Of a DNA stretch of 64,000 bases, positions 11,109 to 22,422 are shown in pieces; the first letter of the stretch is position 1, and every line of letters begins with the position of its first letter. A program made the translations under genes and the position numbers. Where the stretch lies: assembly GCF_014805685.1 (NCBI RefSeq), contig NC_060886.1:18160608-18224607 (forward strand), in the 5' to 3' direction. Source of the DNA: Silurus meridionalis. Lineage: Eukaryota > Chordata > Actinopteri > Siluriformes > Siluridae. Below the pieces are notes generated by a model. It worked only from the letters and a program-made list of their open reading frames with translations. It was not told where the DNA came from and searched no databases.

Positions 11109-13432
11109 AATATAATACAATACTATATAAATATTTCTTTTTATAGTAGTCAATGTGCAGCTAAAATTTAGAGTAGAGCAAAATTAGTTTTTTTGAGAAC
11201 AATTCTTCATGTTCAACATGGCCCCTCATGGCAAAGAACTCTCTGAGCATTTCATAATTAGATTTGTAGACGAACAACGAAAACTAATTTTAACTGCTCT
11301 AATACAAGATACACACTTTTTTGGTCCTGTCAGGCAGACAAAAACATGAACATGATGAATAGGACATGTGACTTTGAATAATTACACGATGTACAGCTGT
11401 TATCACTTAGGGTGTACTCACTTTTGTTGCCAGTTATTTAGACAATAATGGCTGTATGTTGTCTTTCAGAGGACAGTAAATCCGTACTGATATACAAGCT
11501 GCACATTGCATTGACTACTCTAAAATATATATAAAAGTTTCTATAGTATTGTCCCTTGAGAAGATATAATAAAATAGTTGCTGAAATGTGAGGAGTGTAC
11601 TCACTTTGTGAGTCACTCTGCATCGTCATTTATAAATGGTGCTATAATTCTTGAGATTCATGTTTCATCTTTCATTCCCACAATTAAGCAACATTAACAC
11701 ACACATATTTTGGAAAACCATTTTTGTACAGCATATACTGCACATATACATTCATCAGGAGGCATATGCTAAGTTTCTAATTCCATGCTTTCTTGTTTTG
11801 CATTTCCCTAAAAAAGGCAAATAATGGTGTGCAGAATATGAATTGCGACTCACTAGAGGAAGACTGGATCTTCTTCCATCCGGATGACTCGGGCAGGATC
11901 ATCCATGCAGGGCCCAGCACTATAAAGTGAGGCTGTCGATACATTTATGAAGACATACCTAAAAAATAAAATACACAAGAAGATAACTGGATTTAGTAGT
12001 TAACATGGTGTATTGTGATGTTTTCTTTATAGTGTTCTGAAAATCAAAGGAGAAAAAGAATTCACTTCAAAGTATGAAGTGGTCTGTGATTTCTCTATTT
12101 TAGCATCTCGAGAAAACAGCGTAAGTCTGTTTTAAAATTTGTGTTTGATTTGTTTTTTATTGTTATGTGCTACTTATAGTAATCAACTAAACCACAGTTT
12201 CTCATTGTGGTTATATCTTGGAAACGAAATGGGCAAGGTAAATTGAAAACAGTCAATTTGCAGATACAGTTGATTGATAGAAGAACAGCAAAGCACTGAA
12301 GGAAAGGTTTTTTGTTTTGCTATTTGTCAATTGGAATGAGTCTTTATACAGTAATAATAGAAGTCATTATAGTATAAAAGGTTCTTAAATTATTCAGAGC
12401 TGGATTTGTTCTGCCATGAGTTCATGAAGTGCTCTTCTAACAAATGGTACAATTTACCAATCCATACTCAAAGAATTGTAATAGTGGAATCATCTGAGAT
12501 CAAATATCCTAATTCACAATAACATTAAACCAAACACTTCTACCTGCATAAATTGCACCATTTACTGAAACTGCACATAGTCCATTGGTCCATAGCAAAT
12601 TGGTTTGGCAAATTGAAAAATATTACTAATAATAATGTATTCATGTATACAATGTATTCAATGTTTTTCATTTCTGCGTACAGACCACTTCCCAGGTGAC
12701 AGTGACCTCCTCTGGCCGAACAGTGAAGAAAAGAATTCAGCAACTGGAAGATGATCCTGAGCAGGAGGTACATTAGTATGGAGCAACACATTCCTTGCAC
12801 CGTGATGGGTACATTTACCCAAATCTTAGCTACTCTCCTCTTACTTGGATTACCAGAAAAATGTTCTTCTGATTGATTAGGTGCAGGGTTGATTAGGTTG
12901 ACCTGAGCGAGACACCCAAATGATTTTGTTCCTCAGGCTCATCATCAATTTTCTATTGTCTAGATTTAATTAAATAATCTATACAGAAGTGAGCTTGTGT
13001 GAAAATATGCTGATTCACCTGAAAAGGCTTATAAAGTACACTTTAGGAATTTGTTTTTTGTTTTGGTGTTCGTAGACATTCAAGATGGTCAAATATGAAG
13101 ACGAGCTGGACCTATTAGCCGTTGTGGATGTCAAGCACACAGAAAATGAGGGACAAGCCAGTGTTCGTCTCCACCACAATAAAAGCGGAGTTTTGCTGAA
13201 AAAAATTGTCCTTCAGGAGCCATGGGATGTGGTGGGTTTCACAGCACTCATACTCCTATCTCTTCAGTATTCCAGACCAATATTTATTGCATATTTCAAG
13301 AAGTTCCTTTCTTTCTTACAGACCTACAGTCATGAAGTCTATTTCGACAGGGACACTATAATACACATTGAACAAGAGAGGAACAACAGCTACTGTTGCC
13401 ATGTGTATAAGATAAAACGAAGGACAAACTGA
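7704..13432 (+). CDS. dcaf17: DCAF17, DDB1- and CUL4-associated factor 17
   Basis: Nucleolar/nuclear substrate-receptor candidate of the CRL4 ubiquitin ligase; its loss in people causes Woodhouse-Sakati syndrome. Coding exons: 7704-7886, 7960-8063, 8127-8235, 8335-8471, 9192-9270, 9366-9455, 9588-9695, 9835-9940, 10128-10270, 11817-11926, 12033-12120, 12684-12767, 13076-13231, 13322-13432. All have GT..AG borders and matching phase: 1608 nt, 535 aa (human 520). Matches to DCAF17 in order include ESGRIYFENYRCS, KAEKIEDCLL, LLALTANNWLYHLS, IVGLLEINKK, GDAPYGIPVNIQI, GGHPWHYIYTP, DWIFFHPDDSGRIIH, DDPEQETFKMVKYEDELDLL and TYSHEVYFDRD. ATG 7704 is the first Met after an in-frame TAG at 7692. The N-terminal 35 residues are poorly conserved. 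The long intron 10271-11816 holds transposon debris. Confidence 0.95.
8540..8640. mobile_element. short retroposon-tail fragment
   Basis: AAGATGTACCTTTATTCATC followed by TTTGTTACAGCAGCAAAATA resembles the 3' end of a common fish retroposon. It lies in dcaf17 intron 4 (8472-9191); nothing else is recognisable in that intron. Confidence 0.4.
10420..11040. other. intron sequence with possible transposon debris
   Basis: The left half of dcaf17 intron 9. Several minus-strand readings look faintly transposase-like (for example HDNGQIPTTGKCW), but they are interrupted and shift frame. I cannot assign a family. Confidence 0.3.
11064..11115. repeat. (TA)n(CA)n microsatellite
   Basis: About fifteen TA units followed by a few CA units in dcaf17 intron 9. 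Confidence 0.9.
11170..11628. mobile_element. degraded Tc1-like transposon
   Basis: A MAPHGKELSEHF reading at about 11218 resembles the start of a fish Tc1 transposase and is then lost. The right part, with GTGTACTCACTTTTGTTGCC, CAGCTGTTATCAC, TACAAGCTGCACATTG and the end GTGTACTCACTTTGTGAGTC, is the familiar 3' part of that Tc1 family. Most of the transposase is deleted. It sits in dcaf17 intron 9. Confidence 0.7.
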
Positions 13433-13536
13433 TTGCAAACTGAAACATGCAGTTTGTAGATACTCAGAGGACCAAGTCGAAATATTTTTTTACGACGTTA
13501 GTTGAATTTGTTTGCACTCTCTTAGATGTCATGCGT

Positions 13537-13653
13537 AATAAAAAGGAGCCTTTGAATGCTGAATTCACTTTAAGACGCCCCCGAGTGACGTCATGGTGCA
13601 TGTTAAATGCAGTTTTGTGTGTGTAAGTTCTTGCAAAGATCCTCATTAATAAA
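13537..13653 (+). terminator. dcaf17 polyadenylation signals
   Basis: Two canonical AATAAA hexamers at 13537-13542 and 13648-13653, 105 and 216 bp after the dcaf17 stop. This gives a very short 3' UTR that ends within about 200 bp of the cybrd1 start codon. Confidence 0.75.
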
Positions 13654-13857
13654 ATTGTTTTAGAAACTAATCCACATCATGTAAATACAGGTTATGCGTC
13701 ATGTGTTATTGTCTGTTACGCAATAGCGGTGGATGTGGCAAGTTACAAAACAGTGAGGAGGAAAAAAAACCACTAGAGCAACTCATAAGAGCCCTTCCCA
13801 TTCCTCCAGACTGCTTCATCTGATAGTGTTTCCGTCTACAAACCCTACACCACAGAC
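13580..13857 (+). promoter_or_regulatory. compact cybrd1 promoter with CRE and C/EBP-type sites
   Basis: Only 425 bp separate dcaf17 and cybrd1. A perfect palindromic CRE, TGACGTCA, is at 13586-13593 and a consensus C/EBP-type site, TTACGCAA, is at 13716-13723. No TATA box is evident. Binding is inferred from consensus only. Confidence 0.5.
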
Positions 13858-16143
13858 ATGGAGAACCACAAGCCGTTCTTAGTGCTGCTGTTCTTCGCCT
13901 TCGCACTCGGGTTTATCGCGGTTGTGTTCGTCCTGAGATGGGTTTTACATTTCAGAGAAGGTTTAGCCTGGGATGGAGGAGCCAAAGAATTCAACTGGCA
14001 TCCTCTTCTGGCTGTGACTGGTTTTATTTTCCTGCAAGGAATCGGTAAGAAGTCCGTGCATTACTCGGATACACTGTTGTATGCAATAGTTACACTGTTG
14101 CGTTTATCTGCGGTGTGCACTTCCGTGTGTTTTTATATAATGAATTCACTTAGAAAATATGGTTTAAATGTTCATTAAAGTTTTGTTGAAAAGCACAAGC
14201 TGCAACAGTTTACCCAGGCCAGATCACGTGACTTTTATCGTGGCGCTGTAAAGTAGCATTAAATGCTTATGCTCAATGTCTCAAAGTTTTTTTTCTTTTC
14301 AGACTTTGAGTTGATATTAAGCACATTTCAACGTGAAATGCTATTAGAAGAGAAACTCCTAAATTTTAAGTGTAGGCTTTAAACGTCTGCAATGACATAC
14401 ACAAAGCCACAGCCCATGTTTGCTCTACTTTTGCACAAACACCCAATAGTTCAAAAAGTGCCCAATGTTTTTCCTATGAAGGGCCAAGTGTTGCATTATA
14501 CCAAACGTTATATTAAAATTAAAGTTACAAACAAAATAAAACATAACTCTGTAATTTGCTTAACTAATGCAGTTTTATTTTCGAAGTGAAAACAATCCAA
14601 TTTATTGCACAATAGATTCTAAAGCCTTTTCAAAGCAAATTCAGTGACCTCTGGTCATGTGAATCCCTTGAAAACTGGGTACAAGACGAGAATACACACT
14701 GGATCAGGTTTCATGCTGCTGTAAGACATCATGGAAATACTCCTTCACAACTAGTTTAAATGTTTTAACATAACCAGTCGTCCTCAGCAAGGTTTTGGAA
14801 AGAACCAGAAATTGCAGAAGAAACCTCCATGGACTCTGGGAGATCACGTGAAACTTTACAAAGATAGTAACACATGTTCAAGCCTGGGACTGAGTCAGCA
14901 ACATTTCACAATGCATCACTATGCCAAACCCTGATGAACTTTTATCAGACAAATAGATAGGTCAATTAAATAGATTTGCTCAGCTGTATAAACAAAAGTG
15001 CTGCATCAGGAATTTATAAAGGAATACAATTTGTTTTAACAGGAAAGTTAAATGTCATTTTTCTTGCTTGAAATTAAGTGGCTGCTTTCCCGCTTCAGCA
15101 ATTGTTGTGTACAGACTTCCATGGACGTGGAAGTGCAGTAAGCTGATGATGAAGTTTATTCATGCTGGCTTGAATGTGCTGGCCTTCATCCTGGCTGTTA
15201 TTTCTCTGGTAGCAGTGTTTGACTTCCACAACGTGCAAAATATTCCAAATATGTACAGCTTGCACAGCTGGGTGGGTTTAGCTGCAGTCATACTCTTCAC
15301 ACTGCAGGTAACGTTCTTGTTTTTCTCAGAATATGCACAATATTTAAATATGTACATGTGAAAACAATGAATAGGAGTTTTATTAATGATCCTCTATAAC
15401 TCAACAGATTGTGCTAGGAGTTTGCATCTTCCTCCTGCCTGTAACTCCAGGATATGTGCGAGCTGCATTTATGCCTATACATATATTTAGTGGTCTGTTC
15501 ATCTTTACCACTGTAATTGCTACTGCACTCATGGGCATCACAGAAAAGCTTATATTTGGCCTGTAAGTATGCTTACATTATTATACTTTACTGAACAAAT
15601 CTCTGCATTGTGTATGGAGAATATATTCTTAGGAGGTGAATGGTATACTTGCTACTTCATACATTGAGGTCACCTCAAATGTGTAATTACTGATATCCAT
15701 GTGCTTGTATCTTGCTTGTTTATGCAAAACCACAGTAGTCACATGTAATAGTAGCAGTCCAAAGGAACATCACAGACATCTCTCATTAATTTTTTTTACT
15801 ATACATGTAGTACTTACTAATGGAGAAAATGTGCACTTTTACCTTTATATAAAAATTGTTATATTTTGGAATCTCACACAGGAAAGATCCAAAATACAGA
15901 GATTCTCCTCCAGAGGCCACATTTGTTAATGTGCTTGGGTTGCTGATAACCATGTTCGGGGCACTCGTACTGTGGGTTAGCACCCGGCCCTACTGGAAGA
16001 GACCGAGTGAGCAACTCCTACAAGCCCTGCACACTAGTGATTCAGCCGCAGGCAGCACCAAGACGGTCATAACAAATTCTGAGAGCCCTGACCCAGAGCC
16101 TAACAGTGAGGCCCGCAGAAGAAATGGCAAAGCAGAGGAATAA
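13858..16143 (+). CDS. cybrd1: CYBRD1 (Dcytb), plasma-membrane ascorbate-dependent ferric reductase
   Basis: Cytochrome b561 family di-heme protein that passes electrons from cytosolic ascorbate to extracellular Fe3+ (and Cu2+). Exons: 13858-14044, 15099-15307, 15408-15562, 15882-16143; phases match; 270 aa (human 286). Six hydrophobic segments are expected and visible, the first at about residues 7-27. The four heme-ligand histidines are present in their contexts: FNWHP (H48), KFIHAG (H84), SLHSWVG (H118) and MPIHIF (H157). The highly conserved [12 protein letters not shown] and [12 protein letters not shown] are intact. The variable C-terminal tail after about residue 222 is hydrophilic and shorter than in mammals. 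Intron 1 (14045-15098) contains a decayed SINE. The gene is complete and has no unusual features. Confidence 0.96.
14780..14935 (+). mobile_element. degraded SINE fragment
   Basis: The segment GAAACCTCCATGGACTCTGG then GGGAGATCACGTGAAACTTT, with CAAGCCTGGGACTGAG, resembles the conserved central part of fish V-SINE/L2-tail retroposons (gaaaacatgcaaactccaca-type). It is strongly decayed and lies in cybrd1 intron 1. Confidence 0.5.
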
Positions 16144-18345
16144 GGACTGGTATAAAAGAAGTGGTCTGAGACATTATTATCTGCTCGGTCAAACTGCTTT
16201 ACTCCAAGTAAACGTTAAAGAACACTTTTGTCAAGCATTTTCTTATCCTAGTAAAAACTGATCTCAGTTGTAAATATCAGCCAGTCATCTTATATGTTGC
16301 TGCCACAATCAACATCATTAACAAACAATACAATAAGCAATTATTACACTTTCATTTGTAGGGTTTTTGTACTTGATTACGTTTTGTTCTCAGGTTCTAG
16401 TGATATTTAGCTGCCCACTAGAGCATCCAAAAAAACAGGCTTTTTGTCCTGTCAAAAGCTGGAGTTATTTACGACATCTGTATAAATCTTGATTTTTAAA
16501 CTATCTAGCTATCAAACTTCTTATTATAATACTTAAAGTATGTAACTTGCTAGATTTCCGTCTGGATATTCATCATACCCTTGCAAGCAGTTCACATCAT
16601 AATAATGTAAAAACACTTGCTGAGAGGATGTCATGCAGACAGAGTTGTATTATTTCTAGGGCTGTCAAAATTAACGCATTGAAAACACGTTAACACGAAT
16701 GAATTTTAACGGAACTAATTTTATTAACGTGTGATTAATGCAGCACTCATTTCTGTGACCATATTTATTAAGAATATTAAAAAATAAATAGATAAATAAA
16801 AGAGGCAAAATTAAAACAGTCAACACAACACATTTATTCACGCCATCTTTTCTTTACTGGGATATATATATATATAAAATAAGCTCCACAAAATTTTTTT
16901 TTTTAAATCAGTAAACATTTTGTTTTACTGATGCGGCAAGTTTTAAATCAAGCAGCAAAATCCGCTATGATGCACACATCCGGCAAAAAACACTCTGGCA
17001 TTTTTTTCCCTCATAACGCTTAAACGACCTTAAATTACTCTTTTTCTTAATCGTACAGATAAGAGCAAAACAACATTAGAATCTGTAATAGTCTACTTTT
17101 TTTTGTATACTCATAATTACAAAAAAACTCTGTGCCCCAGACAGGGGGCGCTCTCTGCCATCTCTGTCATCTCTCTTCACAGACACACCAATTAAACAAC
17201 CTAAATGTCAGCAAATACTTGCCTTACAAACATTAATATATGTATAAAAAGCTTGAAATGTTTTTTTTGTTTTTTTTTAAACAAGTATTCCCTAATTATG
17301 TAATCTGTATGAAAGTTAGAAGAGGTACAGTTTCTCCGGTATCACATCATTGTAAACATACTAAAAGTTCCATTTGGTGTTCTGATGATTTACGTGATTT
17401 AAAACACCATAATTACTTGGAAAAATTTACAACAATATTTTGTCTTCATGCTTTATGTTGAGGATAGTTTCACTTATAATAAACATACATTTGCATAAAG
17501 CATCCATATCTGTCCTGGCCATGCAAATTAGAGTATAAAAAATTAAAAGTAATTTTAAAACAAATAAAAATGTGCGATTATGTTGCGATTAATCACGAGT
17601 TTACTCATGACAATCATCAAATTATACATTTAAATAATCATTTGACAGCCCTAATTATTTCATTATATTATTGCCTGATAAGAAAAAATGGAGTAGGATA
17701 AGACATGAATGACATTTGAGTGCACATAATCTGGCAGTATTCAACTCTGTTTATCAATAATTCTATTATCTACATAATTATCCCCTGAATTTTATGACTT
17801 ACCAGATCAGCATTGTGGAAAGTGCATTTGTAAATAACGTAATCACATACTCACCTCATTTCTGATGTGTAATTTCTGACACAAATGAACAAATGTATTT
17901 AATGTTGCCAAAACCAGTAGCCATTTTTTGTAAACACTAGCACATAGTTTGTTTTCATGTTTTGGAAATAGCAGACTCCTCTAGGATTTGGAGTTTGAAG
18001 GCATTATTGTATGTTAGATTGGATTTTTAAATCTATGTAGTTGAAGGGGGTTTGTATTAATCTTTTTCAACAGCCGTATTATTATATATTGCTCTAGGTC
18101 AAAAGTAAGATGGACAGTCTTTTGCTAGCTTTAATTGGAATCCAGTAAATATAACAAAGGTTTCAAAACACTTTCACTGTTTGATACGCACAATTGAAGT
18201 CTTTATTATGTTGTTTTAGTTTTTTTGTTCTATTTTTTAAGGCCTTGTAGAAAAAGTGAAACAATCAATTGAAGATGTATATGTAGGTTTTTTATATGTA
18301 TATACTGTAATCTTTTAAATAAATGCTTTAGAGTTAAATATATTG
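16144..18345 (+). other. probable cybrd1 3' UTR
   Basis: No reading frame of note. An AATAAA at 18318-18323 fits a long 3' UTR of about 2.2 kb, about 1 kb of which is the inserted hAT element. A shorter UTR is possible; transcript data are needed to set the end. Confidence 0.45.
16657..17653. mobile_element. non-autonomous hAT transposon, 997 bp, with perfect 8-bp target duplication
   Basis: Ends are inverted repeats: TAGGGCTGTCAAAATTAACG on the left and TTTGACAGCCCTA on the right. The flanking octamer ATTATTTC is identical at 16649-16656 and 17654-17661, the 8-bp duplication expected of hAT. The sub-terminal AACGCATT / GTGATTAAT words are typical of this fish family. No transposase reading frame remains inside. 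Confidence 0.93.
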
Positions 18346-18420
18346 TAAGTTTGTACTTTTATTACATTCCTAAAAACATATAAAGTATAACAAATAAAAT
18401 GAAATTATTTACAAAATATT

Positions 18421-19850
18421 TACAGTGCCTTTGGAAAGTCACACCCTGAAAAATATTATACCTTTTGTCACACCCTGGAAAATAAAATCAGATAAGTCTA
18501 ATTATTCTAAGCAGTGTGTACACATTATAATATATTTTAAAACATTCTGGAGAATTATTTAAAAAAATAAAAATGGTAAATTGAGGGTGATCAACCCTCT
18601 AGTGTACTGTTATAAACTTGCTCAGGTGCCACCCATCAACTTCCATATCAAACACTAGGCTAATTGCACCACTTGACATATTGATTTTATTTACTTATAA
18701 TAATACCAGCTTTTTCTTGAAGATTACATATTTTGGGTAACATGCTTTAAAAGGCTTTCAGAAGTTGTTGAAAGGTACACAAAGATTTAAAGACTTTAGC
18801 CATCCCTCTTAGTACCGTTCAGAGCACCATTAAGAAAGCATATGGTACCACCAACAGATTGCCTAGATCAGGCTGTCTGGATGAACTTCAAAAACCAAAA
18901 TTGAATCAAGCCAGGAGGACATTGATCGGAGAGAGGTCAAAGGCAAATTTTAACTGCCTGCAAGGCTTTGTCTGGGACTGGTCAGTCTGTGTATGTAACA
19001 ATTCTCACAAGCTTTACACCAAGCTGGCCTGTATGGCAGATTGACAAGAAAGAAGCTCTATGCTTTAGAGCATTTACTCTATGCAAAAACACACCTGGAA
19101 GACTGATGCCGTCTGGCAAAAAGTGCTATGGTGTGATGAGACCAAAATTATACTTTTTAAGTTGGAAAATTAAAAATCAAATACCAAAAAAAAAAAAATT
19201 AGGGGGAAAAAGCAAATACTGCACACCACCCAAAACACATCATATGTTTTCTGAAGCATGGTGGTAGCAGCTTTATGTTGTTGGGATGTTTCTCTTTAGT
19301 GGGAATTGATCAGGATTGAAGAGAAAATGAATGCTGCCAAGTATATCCAAATTCTTGAGGAAATCCTGCATCTCTCTTCTAGACAGCTGAAGATGGGCAG
19401 GTCATTCACCTTCGATTCACCTTCGAACACAACAATGATCCTAAGCATACAGCCAAAGGAATAAAGCAATAGGCAAGTCTGAGCTATGACTTAAATCTGA
19501 AAGATAATCTGTGGAGTATAATACCACTCACCACTATATTTGACTAAACTTAAGCAATTTTGCAAGGAAGAATGGGCAAATGTTCGCCAATCTAGTCGTG
19601 TAAAACGAATACAGACACATTTAAAAAGATTAATGGCTGCAAAAAGGTGGCTCTACTAAGCATTAAATCAGGGGACTTCTGACTTTTCCAACCCTGGTAT
19701 TCTAGTTTTACAATTCTGTATTCATTTTAGGAACTGTTACTTTTTTAAAAATGTTGTAAAATGTTTTAAAAATATTTCTGAAAAGAAAGCTGGAAAATGT
19801 TTTGATTTCAGACTGTAAGTAAAATAATGAACACTTTAAAGAAGTATGAT
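18421..19850 (+). pseudogene. decayed Tc1-like transposon with transposase relics
   Basis: Starts with TACAGTGCCTTTGGAAAGTC, the known end of a fish Tc1 family. Transposase relics occur in several frames: TVQSTIKKAYGTTNRLPRSG (about 18810-18870), CLDELQKPKLNQARRT (18874 on) and a GGSSF-like remnant of the catalytic region near 19258. Stops and frame breaks are numerous; the right terminus is not clear. Confidence 0.75.
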
Positions 19851-20115
19851 GATTTTCTACTTGCATTGTATTTTGAAAGAAAAACTTATCTTACAAACAT
19901 AAAGCAGAATGAAGATTTCCAAAAACCCTATGAGTGTCCCAGAAAACCAGATATTATTATTCTGAATATAAGGGCTTCATTTTCTTATAATGTAGCCTTA
20001 AGAAAAAACTCTAATAGTACTGCACAGCCCTGTGGGGTTTTCAGAAAATAGCTGGTTGTAAACTAGCTTTAGAGCAAAGGTGTGTGCATATGCTCTCTCT
20101 CTAGTTTATGGCATT

Positions 20116-20560
<445 letters not shown>

Positions 20561-22071
20561 TTAGGGTGATTAGGGTGAAATACCCTAGGTATTACCTGTG
20601 TTTTGAAAACACCCACTTAAATACTACTGTTAAAGGGTAACATGCATCACAACTGTCTCACTTCTAAATAAATCATAAATCATAGCAAGTCCTTAAAGGC
20701 CAACAATATGGTTGTTTATACCACAACCCTGTTAAATAGTCAACTATGACTGGTCAGAAGTTGTTGATATATAATGCACTCATTCTGATATGTTATTGTT
20801 TTTATTTTGCCCATTTATACATAGGCTTGTATGAATACATTTATAATTATATTTATATTAAGTTTGTAATCTAGTGTACCAGTGTAGATTTATTCATTGC
20901 TAGAGACTCAAAGCACTTTTGTATCTCGCTCTGGACAAGGACGTCTGCTAAATGCCGCAAATGTAAATGTAAATGTATGGATGGGTCTCCACAGTCAGTC
21001 AGAGATAAAGCTGAACAAAAACTTCCTTTAAGGAAGTTTCTCTTTGCAAAATATTGTTTGTTTGTTTATTTGTGTTAGTAATTTATTTATTTATTTTTAA
21101 CAGAAAGGCTGGTAAGGGAATGACAATTGCGGAACTAAAAAGATAGATTTGAACTTCTTTTGCTAAAGCATTAAAGACAATAAGGGATAAAAGTATTAAG
21201 TACATTAAATGTACTTAAATTAATACAAATTGCCATTGGCAAATTGCTGTGTAATAAAAAGGAAAAAAACTGTTTGGAACATGGTTAATGGAGTCACATT
21301 ACTCAATCATTGACCATTTTCCTATAACAGCAGGCCTTGTACTGTTGTACTAAGCATTGTACTGTATATGTTATGTAATGGCTAGTTGGTTTTAAAAAGA
21401 GTAGGTGCATCTATAACATGGCCAGTGAATTGAAGCGTTTCCTTTAGTTATAATCAATCGGTATGTATGCACTTTTTGTGTCAGTTACCGCAATTCTTGG
21501 TAATAAAACCTGCTGAGAGTTTCCTTTAGTGAAATCACATGGTCATGGTCCTTTGGAAACACACACCAACAGGCAGTAAAACACACTGCGTGTTCCCGTG
21601 TTCATTTACACGTGCTTTGCTCACACGTGACCTGTTCTTCGTACTCTTCTTAATTTTTATCAGTTGCAGTTAGGAGTAACATCTGCACATATAATTCTGA
21701 TCAAATATCTACTCAGCAGCAAAACTCACATACAGTATATACAAAAATATTAGCAGCAAGTCGCCAAATATAAAACCCTGCCGTATCGTGTGCTAGATTG
21801 CTTTCATATATTGTGCACATCAGGTTATTTTATGCTTATAATCTGCTTGACTATTGTATTTTAAGGACTTTTCACAGTTAACAAAAAACATGAAATACCT
21901 TTGGCTGATTAAATATGACAGAAAATAAATATGCACTTTGCAAGTACAGGTCAAATATTTACAGATTTAAATCAGTTACAGTAGTCCAGTAATCATCCAG
22001 AATTTACAAATAGGTATTTTTTTTAAATGCCGTTCCCTAATTCTGTATGCAAACATAAAAAAAAATATCCC
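20561..22071. other. cybrd1-itga6 convergent intergenic sequence
   Basis: AT-rich sequence between the two tail-to-tail genes. Contains a short retroposon tail (CTCGCTCTGGACAAGGACGT near 20927) but no gene. The right part is probably itga6 3' UTR. The plus-strand TTTATT at 22072-22077 (AATAAA on the minus strand) is a candidate itga6 poly(A) signal. Confidence 0.45.
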
Positions 22072-22257
22072 TTTATTACACTATTTTTAAGACTTGACAC
22101 CATTGATGTGTTACAAACCAGTGCATGTAAAGAGTCTTTTGCTTTGTGTTTCTTCATTGTACCAACACAGACTGTGCAAAGTCCTGAATCAAGGCTCCAT
22201 TATATTTAGTGGACTCTTAAAGGTCCTATAGTCTCTTGCATTCATGAGGCCAAAGTC

Positions 22258-22422
22258 TCAGGAGTAACTTTCATTCTCACTCCATACAGTCATCCAGTGC
22301 TTCTTCTCAAACGGATCGAACATGATGCTTTCATCAGTAAAGTGGCGCGTCTCCTTACGGATCCTCACAGCATGGTACTTAGGAATGCTGTCATCATACT
22401 TGGAACGTTTGAAAAATCCACA
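22258..22422 (-). CDS. itga6: itga6 alternative last exon, B-type cytoplasmic tail
   Basis: Acceptor CATCAG then CGFFKRSKYDDSIPKYHAVR, ending WSENESYS and TGA. This corresponds to the mammalian alpha-6B tail (YDDSVPRYHAVRIRKE and WNENESYS). It is used when exon A is skipped. 54 residues after the junction; phase 0. Confidence 0.93.
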   Translation of the reverse strand, partial: CGFFKRSKYDDSIPKYHAVRIRKETRHFTDESIMFDPFEKKHWMTVWSENESYS

